Below, piece by piece: positions 43,705-52,623 of a stretch of DNA of 64,000 nt. Position numbers and translations under genes: made by a program. The stretch comes from Hymenobacter jeongseonensis (lineage in GTDB: Bacteria; Bacteroidota; Bacteroidia; Cytophagales; Hymenobacteraceae): positions 248,001-312,000 of the forward strand of contig NZ_JADQDQ010000004.1 in the NCBI RefSeq assembly GCF_015694725.1, given 5' to 3'. The notes beneath the pieces were generated by a model. It saw only the letters and a program-made list of their open reading frames with translations. It made no database searches and was not told the DNA's origin. Within the stretch, counting starts at the first letter, position 1. Every line of letters begins with the position of its first letter.

Positions 43705-46700
43705 CTATTCCCGCACTACCCGCACGCGCTGGCTCAGTCCATCGGGACCGGAAACCGTGAGCAGGTACAAGCCCGGCGCGGCGCGGCGTAGGGCCGTCCC
43801 AAGCTGCCCTGCTAAGTCGGCCCGGGTGGCCGGGGCTGGGGCAAGCAGCACCTGGCCCAGCACGGTGCTGAGCGTGAGGCGCAATGGCACGTCATCGGCG
43901 AGGGCGGGGCCGCCGAGCAGTTGCACCGTGCCACCGTGGCTGGGGTTGGGGGCCACGTAATAGGGGCTGAAATTGGCGCTCACGTACGCCACGGGGCTGA
44001 AAGTGGTGCTCCCGTCAAGGTCACGCTGGCGTAGCCGGTAGTACGCGGCGGCGGGCGCGTCGAGGTCGTCGTAGCGATAGGTGCCGGGTTGGTTGTTGCC
44101 CCGAGCGGGCACGGTGGCAAGGCGCTGGAAGCTGCGGCCATCGGCTGACTTTTCAACGTCAAAGCCGGCATTGTTGTGTTCCATGGCCGTGGCCCAGGCC
44201 AGCCGGGTGCTGGCGTAACCCGTGCGGGCGGCCTCAAAACGGACAAGCGTGACAGGCAGCGGCGCCGTGTAATTGCCCACGGCAAATGTCCCGAACGAGC
44301 TGATTCCGGCAGTGCTGACTACGTACGGCCCGCTGCCATTGGCGATGGCCTTGCCCAAAGAAGCCCAGGAAGCTCCGGTGCCGCCCGCATTTCGGTACAA
44401 GCTGGCCTTACTTAAGTCAAAATCAGGGTTCTGGTCCAGTGCGTTGAACTGCACGCTTACGGTCGCCACCGGCTCTGTGCCGAGCGTGGGAATAACCTCC
44501 CAGGTACGGTTCACAAATTCGGCTTGTTTATCGAAAGCCGTGCCGCTGGTGCCGCTGGTGCCGTTGGCAAGTAGCCCGCTGAAAGTACGGACCCGGAAGC
44601 TGGTGCTGGCCCCCGTGTTGGCAAGCGTGAGTGGCGTGTACGAAGTAGCCGTGCCCACTGGGAAAACCACGGGCGTGCCACCCGTCGGCACCGGCCGCAC
44701 CACGCCGCCGCTCGCAGCGGCCGCATCGGGCGTTACCACGTAGCTGCTGGCGGAGGCGCCGGTCACCGTAGCCGCATTGCCCAAAGTCAGGGTGTTGTTC
44801 TCGATTACCAAGCGGCCCGCACTGAACGTAAGCGCGTTGCTAATGCTGACGGAGCTGAATAAGCGTGCGCCAGCCGGGTTGTTGATGGTCAGATTGCTTA
44901 AGGCCAGGGGTGCGCTAGTGCTCACTATCTGCTGCGTGCTGCCGGTTAGCTCCAGGGTGCCAGTGCCGGAAAAGGTGCCGGTTACCGTGAGGTTGCCGCT
45001 CAGGCGCAGGGTGGTGCCAGCCGCCAAGGTGAGGCTGGCGCCGGACTCGACGGTGAGGTTGCGGGCGGCCAGGGTGCCCGTGCCCAGCAGGGGCACGAAG
45101 CTGGTGCCAGCCGGAACCAGAACGTCGGTGTTGGGGGAGGGCTCCACGCCATTTTCCCAGTTGCGGCAGTCGCCGGGGTCGGCGGTATTGTTGTTGCCGG
45201 TCCAGATGGCCACGGTGTTTCGGGGCTGAACCTCAATGCGGGTATTCACGGCCGGCGGCGCCGTGTAGCTCGCTTTCACGAAGCAGCGCTGGCCAGGGGT
45301 GGTAGCAAGGGTGTTGTGCACCTTGAGCACGTACCAGCCCGTAAAAGCAGGGGTGAACAAGCCGCTGGCCGAAGCCACGCCGCTGGCGCTGCTGAGCTGA
45401 TTGCCCCGCAGGTCGAACAGCCCGATGGTGAGGCTGTGGCTGTTGGAGCCGTTGGCCGGAAAGAGGTCGTAGGTCACCGGCATGCCGGCTTGCACATAAA
45501 TCTTGCCCACCACGCGCGAGTTGGTGGAGTTGCTGGGCAGGGCGCCGCCCTGGCCCAAGCTGCTGCAGTGCAGGTCGCCGAGGTCGTCGGCCATTTCCCA
45601 CTCCTGGGTGGTTTGGGCCGTGCGGCCCGGGGCGTAGGTCGTGCCTTGGTTTTCGGGGGCCCACACCGAGTAGCCGCGTCGGCCTTGGGCGGCCGTGCCG
45701 TTGCAGGGCGGCGTGTTGATGTTTACGTACTTGTTGCCGTCGTTGCCGAGGTAAACCGTTTTGACGTCGTTGCCATTGGCCCCGGAATAGTCGTGGAGCC
45801 GGGTGCCGACGGCAAAATCCGTCTGCACGTCGTTATTCTGCCAAGTTGCCCACTGGTCGTTGATGCCAATCAGCGCTTTGGTGCTGCGCTCAAGCACGAG
45901 GTGGTCCTGAGCCTGGTAGCGCACCCGGTAGGCGCCGTCTTTGAAGTGCAGGTTCTGGTGACACCAGATGAGGTTTTCCAAATCGCTGCGCACGGGCAGG
46001 TCGATGGTATTGGCCGGTTCGTGGTTGAAGCGCTTGCCGGTGTTGCCGATATTAAACAAGTCTTCAAAGAAGATTTGCGGCGAGCCGTCCATGGCCAGGG
46101 CCACGGCATAAGCCGCCGAAAGCCGGGGCTCGAAGGGGTCGATGTGCGGAGCCAACTCGCTCCCCGTGTTCCAGCCCGAATAATTGCCGTTGGTGAGCTG
46201 GGGCCGGAAGGTGTCGTGGTTGTTCACGAAGGGCACCGTGCGGTGCACGTACGTATTGGAATTGCTGTAGTAGGCCACGCGCTGGTCTTGCTGGCGGCTG
46301 GGCAGGTTGCCCATGTCGAAGCCCCCGTTGCTGTACACCATACTGTAAATGCCTTCGCGCAGGCCAAAGTCGAACGTGCCCGAGAGGAAATCGCTGCCGC
46401 CGTTCTGGCCGTTCACGGTGGTGGTGTAGTTGTCGAGCTCGGATTTATTGCCCACGTATTCGCCCACGTTGAACATGGTTTCGCCCCCGTTGGCCCAGCC
46501 GGCGTTGTATTTCAGGTTGTAGCTCAGGTCCTGCTGCACCGCGTAGGAGAAATGCTTCACGGCATCCCAGCGGAAGCCGTCCACGCCGGTTTGCTTCTTC
46601 ATCCACACTATCCAGTTGCGCGCCTCGTTGCGCGAGTAGCCGCTGGTTTGGGTGGGGTTGAAAGCGTTAGGGAATTGACTGGTAATGGCACCGCTCAGTC

Positions 46701-47388
46701 CGCCGTAGCCGTTGCCACCACCATCGTCGCCAAAGCAGAAATCTGGCCCGAACATCGGGTCGGCCAGGTTGCCGGACGTGCTGTTGTGCCCCAGGTGGGG
46801 GTGGAAGTTGGTGTAGTTCTTCGACCAGCGGCCCCGGCGGCTCAGGTAGTCCGTGGCGCTTTCGCCGCCCGTTTGGGGCAGGGGCGTGCCGAACGATGCG
46901 TAGCGGAAGGTTTTGTAGCCGCCATTGGTTTGCATGGAGTAGCTGTCCGGGTCTTGGCCGCCTTCGCCGTTGCTGCCGCCGGCACCGTCGATGTGGTTGA
47001 GCACCACGTCCTGAATGACTTCAATGCCGTTGGCGTGCAGCACGGCCACCATGCGCAGGAACTCATCTTTCGAGCCGAAGCGGGTGCGGGTGTCGCCTTT
47101 CTGGTACTTGTCGCCGAGGTCGTAGTGGTCGAAGGGCGAGTAGCCCACGTCGTTGGTGGCGTTTTTGTTTTTGGGCGTGGGCGGAATCCACACCGCATCA
47201 ATGCCCAAGCCCTTCAAGCGCGGAGCCAGCTCGGTGAGGTAGTCGGCCCACTTGAAGCGGTACGTTTCATTATAATAATCCCACCAGAAGGCTTGGAGAA
47301 CTACTTTTTTGGAAGTGGTTTGGGCATAGGCTGGCCGAATGCCCAGTACCAAAGCCAGCATCACCACGAGAGCGTAGCGTTTTGTCAT
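43705..47388 (-). CDS. Secreted alpha-amylase (GH13) with T9SS tail
   Basis: A 1227-residue exported enzyme (signal ending AYAQ, near residue 22). The GH13 motifs are DVVLNH (residues 127-132), GFRWDAVKH with the nucleophile Asp275, Glu310 (VGEYVG) and NNHD with Asp392. A beta-sandwich region (about 500-760), then beta-helix-like VPAGTSFVPLLGTGTLAARN repeats (about 760-880) and further beta domains follow. The last 80 residues (APNPSHGGTVQLLGG to YLLTVSGPDGLSQRVRVVRE) are a type A C-terminal signal of the type IX secretion system. It hydrolyses starch-like glucans outside the cell. The long middle region has no clear family. Confidence 0.9.
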   Translation of the reverse strand: MTKRYALVVMLALVLGIRPAYAQTTSKKVVLQAFWWDYYNETYRFKWADYLTELAPRLKGLGIDAVWIPPTPKNKNATNDVGYSPFDHYDLGDKYQKGDTRTRFGSKDEFLRMVAVLHANGIEVIQDVVLNHIDGAGGSNGEGGQDPDSYSMQTNGGYKTFRYASFGTPLPQTGGESATDYLSRRGRWSKNYTNFHPHLGHNSTSGNLADPMFGPDFCFGDDGGGNGYGGLSGAITSQFPNAFNPTQTSGYSRNEARNWIVWMKKQTGVDGFRWDAVKHFSYAVQQDLSYNLKYNAGWANGGETMFNVGEYVGNKSELDNYTTTVNGQNGGSDFLSGTFDFGLREGIYSMVYSNGGFDMGNLPSRQQDQRVAYYSNSNTYVHRTVPFVNNHDTFRPQLTNGNYSGWNTGSELAPHIDPFEPRLSAAYAVALAMDGSPQIFFEDLFNIGNTGKRFNHEPANTIDLPVRSDLENLIWCHQNLHFKDGAYRVRYQAQDHLVLERSTKALIGINDQWATWQNNDVQTDFAVGTRLHDYSGANGNDVKTVYLGNDGNKYVNINTPPCNGTAAQGRRGYSVWAPENQGTTYAPGRTAQTTQEWEMADDLGDLHCSSLGQGGALPSNSTNSRVVGKIYVQAGMPVTYDLFPANGSNSHSLTIGLFDLRGNQLSSASGVASASGLFTPAFTGWYVLKVHNTLATTPGQRCFVKASYTAPPAVNTRIEVQPRNTVAIWTGNNNTADPGDCRNWENGVEPSPNTDVLVPAGTSFVPLLGTGTLAARNLTVESGASLTLAAGTTLRLSGNLTVTGTFSGTGTLELTGSTQQIVSTSAPLALSNLTINNPAGARLFSSVSISNALTFSAGRLVIENNTLTLGNAATVTGASASSYVVTPDAAAASGGVVRPVPTGGTPVVFPVGTATSYTPLTLANTGASTSFRVRTFSGLLANGTSGTSGTAFDKQAEFVNRTWEVIPTLGTEPVATVSVQFNALDQNPDFDLSKASLYRNAGGTGASWASLGKAIANGSGPYVVSTAGISSFGTFAVGNYTAPLPVTLVRFEAARTGYASTRLAWATAMEHNNAGFDVEKSADGRSFQRLATVPARGNNQPGTYRYDDLDAPAAAYYRLRQRDLDGSTTFSPVAYVSANFSPYYVAPNPSHGGTVQLLGGPALADDVPLRLTLSTVLGQVLLAPAPATRADLAGQLGTALRRAAPGLYLLTVSGPDGLSQRVRVVRE

Positions 47389-47698
47389 TTACGAGTAAAG
47401 TAATTTTTATAAGCAGAGACAAATTTACCTAATACCTCATTGGCAGCATAATATAATTAGAAGATTCTGAGCTACTTCCATTGTTTTATTAAAAAAATAT
47501 AAACCTAAAATCGAATGATGAAAAAACTTGGAAATGACGACAATCGATTGAATTCTATCTAAGACAATAGATGCAACCACACCAGCAGGCTGGTATTCTA
47601 AAAAAGCGGTAAAAAGTGCAATAAGGCTAACCTCAGATTTCTTTGTCCGTAAGCATTTGCATTTATCTCATTTCCCCTTTTACCAAGCTCTTATTCTT
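47389..47698. other. AT-rich intergenic region with divergent promoters
   Basis: About 310 bases between the amylase start and the esterase start, markedly richer in A+T than the flanks. The amylase side has a perfect TAnnTTTG box at 47420-47427. No gene was found. Confidence 0.6.
47420..47427 (-). promoter_or_regulatory. -7 promoter box of the amylase gene
   Basis: TAAATTTG on the minus strand is an exact TAnnTTTG match, 31 nt before the ATG. Confidence 0.5.
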
Positions 47699-48850
47699 AT
47701 GAAAAGAATTTCTCTCCAATCACTTGCCTTAGCCGTGGTCGCCGGCCTGTTGCTGAGCAGTTGCAATAGCCAGCCGACCAACTCGGAGGGCGGCGCAAAT
47801 ACCTCGGGTACATCGGACGAAGCCACCGTTACCTCCGACACGACCGCCACCGCGGGCGGTGCTAGCGGCTCGGTGCGGCCCACCGGGGCCAAGCCTGCCT
47901 GGGGCCCCGACCTCAAGCCCGAGATGCAGGCCGTAATCGAGCAGCTCAAAAGTTTCGACCCCAAGCCGCTGCCGGAGCTAACCCCCGCGCAAGCCCGCAA
48001 GCAAGCCGGCCCCACCGAAGCCGCCATGAAGCAAATGCGCGTGAGCAATATCGCTGCGCCGCCCCTTAACTGCGACACCACCAGCAAAACCCTGATGCCC
48101 GGCGTGAAAGCGCGCATCTACACGCCCAAGGGCGGCACGGCGCCCTATCCGGTGGTGGTGTACTACCACGGCGGCGGCTGGGTAATTGCCAACCTCGATA
48201 CATATGGCGCCTCGGCGCAGGCTTTGTGCGAGCAAACCGGGGCCGTGGTGGTATCAGTGGCCTACCGCCAAGCACCTGAGAAAAAATTCCCCACGGCCCA
48301 CGACGACTCGTTTGCGGCTTACCAGTGGGTACTGAAAAATGCCGCCAGCATTAAAGGCAACCCTGGCTTAGTGGCCGTAGCGGGGGAGAGTGCCGGTGGC
48401 AACCTAGCCTGCGCCGTGAGCATGATGGCGCGCGACCGCAAAGTGGCTCTGCCCAAGTACCAGCTTTTGGTGTACCCCATCGCCGGTTCGGCCACCACCA
48501 CGCCTTCTTACCAAAGCAATACCGAAACCATGCCCCTGAATAAGGCCGGGATGGAGTGGTTTTTCAAACATTACCTGCGCACACCGGCCGACGGCAAAGA
48601 CCCGCGCATCAACCTGGTGGCGGCCAACCTCCAAGGCCTGCCTGCCACCACCATCATTGCCGCCCAGTACGACCCGCTGCTGAGCGAAGGCCGCACGCTG
48701 GCCGATAAGCTGGAAGCCGCAGGCGTGAAAGTGAATTACAAGCTCTATAACGGCACTACCCACGAGTTCTTCGGCATGGCCGCCGTGGTGCCCGAAGCCA
48801 AAGCTGCCCAGGCCGTTGCGGCCAGCGACCTGAAAGGCGCACTGAAATAA
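47699..48850 (+). CDS. HSL-family alpha/beta hydrolase lipoprotein (esterase)
   Basis: A 383-residue lipoprotein (signal ending LLLSSC). After a Thr/Gly-rich linker (about 25-70) comes the hormone-sensitive-lipase type catalytic domain: oxyanion loop HGGGW (157-161), nucleophile GESAGG with Ser231, then Asp325 (QYDPLL) and His355 (TTHEFFG). The family hydrolyses short-chain esters; being anchored, it probably acts outside the cytosol. ATG at 47699. The shared leader with the small lipoprotein at 43365 suggests local duplication. Confidence 0.88.
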   Translation: MKRISLQSLALAVVAGLLLSSCNSQPTNSEGGANTSGTSDEATVTSDTTATAGGASGSVRPTGAKPAWGPDLKPEMQAVIEQLKSFDPKPLPELTPAQARKQAGPTEAAMKQMRVSNIAAPPLNCDTTSKTLMPGVKARIYTPKGGTAPYPVVVYYHGGGWVIANLDTYGASAQALCEQTGAVVVSVAYRQAPEKKFPTAHDDSFAAYQWVLKNAASIKGNPGLVAVAGESAGGNLACAVSMMARDRKVALPKYQLLVYPIAGSATTTPSYQSNTETMPLNKAGMEWFFKHYLRTPADGKDPRINLVAANLQGLPATTIIAAQYDPLLSEGRTLADKLEAAGVKVNYKLYNGTTHEFFGMAAVVPEAKAAQAVAASDLKGALK

Positions 48851-48904
48851 GGTATCCGTTTTCTGATTCTTAATCAGAAAATAGATGAAAGCATTGCGCT
48901 ATCA

Positions 48905-48957
48905 AACCAGAACGTGCTGCGGAGTTGCTCGATGCAACTCCGCAGCACGTTCTGGTT
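48905..48957. repeat. Perfect 24-bp hairpin between convergent genes
   Basis: Arms 48905-48928 and 48934-48957 are exact inverted copies with a 5-nt loop (TCGAT). No T run follows, so it is not a standard terminator. It lies between the esterase gene and the convergent DUF62 gene. Confidence 0.85.
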
Positions 48958-49013
48958 ATGGCCAGTGATGGAGCGCTGTCTGGTAATTATAAAAGCTGCC
49001 GATGGGAGGCGTG

Positions 49014-49823
49014 CTAATCTGCCTGAAAGCGCACGTCAATCTGCGAATCGAAGTGCAGCCCCAGCAGCTCGGAGGCGTTGCCCTGGCAAATGCCCAAGCA
49101 CAGGCAGTCCTGGCTGTTGAACACGGCCACGGCCTCGCCGGGAGGAGCGGCCGAAAAGTGGGGGTGCACGTCCTTCACCACATCGCGGCCGAAGTGAATG
49201 GCAAAGCCGCGGCCGTGCCCGACGGCATCGACGGCCGTGCGCGAGATATTGGTGACGAGGTTGCCGTAGTGGTCGACGTGGGCCACATGGCCGGTAATGC
49301 GGTGGTCCTGCAAGCGCAGTTGCCGGTTGTTGAGCTGGTGGAACGCCGTGACGAGCGGGCCGATGCTGGACAGCGCCGCGCCCTGGGCCAGGGTGACGGC
49401 GGCGGGCAGCAGCACGTCGCGGGTGGGCGAGGAGCTGACCGCCGCGGGCAGCGCCACCAAGGCCTCGGGCGCGCCGTTGGTGAGCAGGGCAATGATGCCA
49501 TTGTCGCCGGCCACAAAATAATGGCCTTGGTAAAGTGCGGCTTGCCAGCCCGGCTCGGGACCGGCGCCGTGGTCATCGACGCCGATGACGTGCGCCGTGC
49601 CAAGGGGAAAATCCCGGAATACCGATTGGAGAACGTGAACGGCGTGCGCGATGTTGAAGGGTTCGACGCCGTGGCTGATGTCGACCACCGTAGTGGCCGG
49701 AGCCAGCTGCAACAGCCGCGCTTTTAGCGCCGCCACGTAGTGGTCGCGGTAGCCAAAATCTGTCAGCAACGTTATCAACCCCATGCCTTCGTTCGGTAGT
49801 TTTTCGTAGTATTGTTCATTCAC
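49014..49823 (-). CDS. SAM hydrolase of the chlorinase/fluorinase-like (DUF62) family
   Basis: A 269-residue protein. The N-terminus LITLLTDFGYRDHYVAALKA, the segment VDISHGVEPFNIAHAVHVLQ and HVIGVDDHGAG, and a C-terminal beta domain ending in LGICQGNASELLGL fit the SAM hydroxide adenosyltransferase family, which hydrolyses S-adenosylmethionine to adenosine and methionine. The real fluorinase and chlorinase are rare relatives; hydrolase is the sensible default. A -7 box TACTTTTG ends 11 nt before the ATG. Confidence 0.9.
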   Translation of the reverse strand: MNEQYYEKLPNEGMGLITLLTDFGYRDHYVAALKARLLQLAPATTVVDISHGVEPFNIAHAVHVLQSVFRDFPLGTAHVIGVDDHGAGPEPGWQAALYQGHYFVAGDNGIIALLTNGAPEALVALPAAVSSSPTRDVLLPAAVTLAQGAALSSIGPLVTAFHQLNNRQLRLQDHRITGHVAHVDHYGNLVTNISRTAVDAVGHGRGFAIHFGRDVVKDVHPHFSAAPPGEAVAVFNSQDCLCLGICQGNASELLGLHFDSQIDVRFQAD

Positions 49824-49834
49824 CTGAACCCCGG

Positions 49835-49842
49835 CAAAAGTA
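49835..49842 (-). promoter_or_regulatory. -7 promoter box of the DUF62 gene
   Basis: TACTTTTG on the minus strand is an exact TAnnTTTG match, 11 nt before the ATG. Confidence 0.5.
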
Positions 49843-49906
49843 GCCGGTTTAGGGTGAAAACGGGCTGTTTTTTGTCACCCTACCTCTTTTCCCCCTCTCT
49901 TCCCAC

Positions 49907-50980
49907 TTGGTCGAAAAAATCATCATCCTCGAAAACATGTCCTTGGTCGATTTCCTGGGCCCGGACAATCAGAACATTCGCCAGCTGGCTGCGGCCTTTC
50001 CCGGGTCGAAAATCATCAGCCGGGGCAATGAAATAAAAATCCAGGGCCAGACGGAAGTCATTGCCCGCATCAACGACCTGCTTTCCTCGCTCATCGAGCA
50101 CTACCACCAGTACGGTCAGATTACTGATAAGACCGTGAATCAGTACCTTTCGGCCACTAGTGAGGAGGCCGAAGGCCGCGTGCTGGCCGCCTCGCCTGAT
50201 GTTATCCTGTTCGGGGCCAAGGGCGGGGTCATCAAAGCCAAAACGCCCAACCAGCAAAAGCTCGTGGATACCGTCATGGCGCACGACCTGACGTTCACGC
50301 TGGGCCCCGCCGGTACCGGCAAAACCTACATTTCGGTGGCCCTGGCCGTGCGGGCCCTCAAGAACAAGGAGGTGAAAAAAATCATCATTTCCCGTCCCGT
50401 GGTGGAAGCAGGCGAAAGCCTCGGTTTCCTGCCCGGCGACATGAAAGAGAAGGTAGACCCTTACCTGCGGCCTATTTACGATGCCCTGGAGGACATGATT
50501 CCGGCCGAAAAGCTGAAATTTTACCAGGAGAATAAAATCATCGAAATTGCCCCGCTGGCTTACATGCGCGGCCGCACCTTGAACAACGCGTTTGTGCTGC
50601 TCGACGAGGCCCAGAACACCACCCCGAGCCAGATTAAGATGTTTCTGACCCGCATGGGGCCCACAGCCAAGGTAATGGTGAACGGCGACCGCAGTCAGAT
50701 TGACTTGCCCACGCGCCAGAAATCGGGCCTGATGCAGGCCATGGATATTCTGAAAAACGTGCAAGGAATTGGCTACGTCGAAATGACCTCGGAAGACGTG
50801 GTGCGCCACCGCTTGGTGAAGGAAATTGTGGAAGCCTACGACAAGTTCGACACCGAGGAAACGAGCCGCCAGGCCCAGCAGAATGGCCTCCGCCGCGACG
50901 AGCGCCACGAGCGCCGGCTGCTGGAACTGCAGCAGCAAACCGAAACCGAGCTGCCTGTGAACCAGGAGCAGCCGCTGTAA
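49907..50980 (+). CDS. phoH: PhoH-family ATPase
   Basis: A 357-residue cytosolic ATPase. The N-terminus (VEKIIILENMSLVDFLG, KH-like region to about 110) precedes the P-loop GPAGTGKTY (about 133-141) and Walker B VLLDEAQN (about 229-236), with RTLNNAFVLLDEAQNTTPSQ and KVMVNGDRSQIDLPT typical of PhoH. Start is TTG 49907, which matches the family N-terminus. Members are linked to RNA metabolism and phosphate starvation; exact role unknown. Divergent from the DUF62 gene. Confidence 0.9.
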   Translation: MVEKIIILENMSLVDFLGPDNQNIRQLAAAFPGSKIISRGNEIKIQGQTEVIARINDLLSSLIEHYHQYGQITDKTVNQYLSATSEEAEGRVLAASPDVILFGAKGGVIKAKTPNQQKLVDTVMAHDLTFTLGPAGTGKTYISVALAVRALKNKEVKKIIISRPVVEAGESLGFLPGDMKEKVDPYLRPIYDALEDMIPAEKLKFYQENKIIEIAPLAYMRGRTLNNAFVLLDEAQNTTPSQIKMFLTRMGPTAKVMVNGDRSQIDLPTRQKSGLMQAMDILKNVQGIGYVEMTSEDVVRHRLVKEIVEAYDKFDTEETSRQAQQNGLRRDERHERRLLELQQQTETELPVNQEQPL

Positions 50981-51000
50981 TTACTCCCTAAACGAAACAC

Positions 51001-51087
51001 CTGTCATCCTGCGCTTGCGAAGGACCTTATCCCGGCTGAACGGCGAGTTCAAACGTGGCAAGGTCCTTTGCAAGCGCAGGATGACAG
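51001..51087. repeat. REP element, GTCATCCTGCGC family (copy 3)
   Basis: Arms begin CTGTCATCCTGCGCTTGC at 51001 and end with the inverse at 51087; the inner AAGGACCTT is also mirrored. Same family as copies at 4948 and 13102. It lies between phoH and the GNAT gene, same strand. Confidence 0.85.
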
Positions 51088-51105
51088 TTTTATGACGCTA
51101 AATCC

Positions 51106-51540
51106 ATGTCCGCTACCGCCTACCGGGTCACCGACCTGCGAGACCTCGACGCCGCTTTCACCATCCGGGAGCAAGTATTTCAGGAAGAGCAGGGCGTGCC
51201 GGCTGCCAAAGAGCACGACGCGCACGACCGCACCGACGCCCGCCACTACCTGGCCCGCGCCGCCGATGGCACGCCTGCCGGCGCCGCCCGCTGGCGCGAA
51301 ACCGAAAACGGCGTGAAACTGGAGCGCTTTGCGGTGCTGGCCAACTTCCGGAACCAGGAAATTGGCGCCGCCTTGCTACACGCCGTGCTTGCCGACGTCC
51401 GAACTGAGCTTCCTGATGCGGAAGTGTACCTCAATGCGCAGCTACGCGCCATCCCTTTCTACGAGCGGCACGGCTTTAAGAAAGAAGGGGAAATGTTCGA
51501 AGAAGCGAATATTCAGCACTACAAGATGGTGCTGGGGTAG
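51106..51540 (+). CDS. GNAT-family acetyltransferase
   Basis: A 144-residue single-domain GNAT protein. The motif A region FAVLANFRNQEIGAALLHAVL holds the acetyl-CoA pyrophosphate loop (in the variant RNQEIGAA) and the C-terminal FYERHGFKKEGEMFEE is the usual motif B ending. Similar to ElaA/YjcF-like enzymes. Substrate unknown. Confidence 0.85.
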   Translation: MSATAYRVTDLRDLDAAFTIREQVFQEEQGVPAAKEHDAHDRTDARHYLARAADGTPAGAARWRETENGVKLERFAVLANFRNQEIGAALLHAVLADVRTELPDAEVYLNAQLRAIPFYERHGFKKEGEMFEEANIQHYKMVLG

Positions 51541-51552
51541 GCCGATAGTGGG

Positions 51553-52491
51553 TTATCCCAGCAGGGCCGGCCGCTGCGTGATTTCGTGGTAGCAGATATG
51601 GGCGCGGCTGAAGTAGTGAAACACCATGCTCTTGCGGGTTTGGGCTTTGTCGAGGTGTGGCTCGCCGCCGTGCATCAGGTTGGCGTGCCACACAAAAACG
51701 TCGCCTTTGCGGGCCAGGAACACCTGCTTCTCGATGCCGGCCTCGGCAATGCGGCGGGCGATGTAGGCTTCGTAGGCCGTGTATTCCTTGTCGCCGGTTA
51801 GCCAGGTGCTGCCTTCGTTGGCGTAGTCAGCATTAAGGTAATAAGGAAGCTTGTGGCTGCCGGGGTAATAGTGCAGCGGGCCATTGCCCGGGGTGATGTC
51901 TTCCAATGCCACCCAGGCCGCCGCCATGCCCCCCAGCGGAAAGGTGCTCATGTGAATACTATCGGAATGGGTGTGTTGCTCGCTGCCTGTGAGGAAGTTA
52001 ATGCTCTGAAACAGCGTGGTTTCGTGCCCGAGCAGACCGGCCACCAGCGCCCGCAGAGAGCCCTCGCCCGCATCGCGAATGGGCGCCGACTTGCGGAAGG
52101 CAAACATGAACTTGTTGCGGTAGCGCAAGTCAATCTGCTTGGTGGCAATAAGATTTGCCAAGTCCTGATTGATGGCATCAACCGCCTCAGTACTTAAAAA
52201 CCCGGGCAGAATGGCGTAGCCGTTGTCTTCAAAGGCCAGCAAACTGGCTTGGCTGGCGGCCGGCAATGCCCGAAACGCCGGGCTGGCCGCCAGTCGCTCC
52301 GCCAAGGGCGGTGTGGGCGGCAGGCCCGCCGTGGGCGCCAAGTGGGCAAAGTCGCGGCTGCTGATGGGGGAGAAGTACTGCTTTTTCAGGCCCAACCGCT
52401 GGTACAGCGGCAGGTTGTGGGCCAGCCTGGCGCGCTGGAACAGGTTGTAGGCGGCGTAGCTGAGCTTGAGGCGGCGCAGGAAGGAGAACAT
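51553..52491 (-). CDS. Phytanoyl-CoA dioxygenase-family protein
   Basis: A 312-residue Fe(II)/2-oxoglutarate enzyme starting at ATG 52491. Likely metal ligands are in HTHSDSIHMSTFP (HxD type, near 175-187) and the distal His in NLMHGGEP (near 275). The family includes hydroxylases of fatty acyl-CoA and natural products. Substrate cannot be told. Convergent with the GNAT gene. Confidence 0.78.
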   Translation of the reverse strand: MFSFLRRLKLSYAAYNLFQRARLAHNLPLYQRLGLKKQYFSPISSRDFAHLAPTAGLPPTPPLAERLAASPAFRALPAASQASLLAFEDNGYAILPGFLSTEAVDAINQDLANLIATKQIDLRYRNKFMFAFRKSAPIRDAGEGSLRALVAGLLGHETTLFQSINFLTGSEQHTHSDSIHMSTFPLGGMAAAWVALEDITPGNGPLHYYPGSHKLPYYLNADYANEGSTWLTGDKEYTAYEAYIARRIAEAGIEKQVFLARKGDVFVWHANLMHGGEPHLDKAQTRKSMVFHYFSRAHICYHEITQRPALLG

Positions 52492-52623
52492 CGGTAGCAA
52501 CAGATTTTAGAGGAGCAAGATAGGGGCTTGGGGAGTGGAAGGGGGCGGCAGGAGGCGGGTATGCTGCATAAACGCTTACATTGCTAGGCCAATACTTTCC
52601 TCTCTACCAACTATCTCCGAGCC

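Noticed and set aside
45316..47403. Long open frame (695 codons) on the plus strand opposite the amylase
   Set aside because: It is antisense to a clear GH13 enzyme with all motifs. It is Val/Ala/Gly/His-rich low-complexity sequence with no domain, as expected for a shadow of a high-GC gene.
49014..49823. True SAM fluorinase or chlorinase
   Set aside because: The family default is the SAM hydroxide adenosyltransferase, and no halogen-metabolism genes are nearby.
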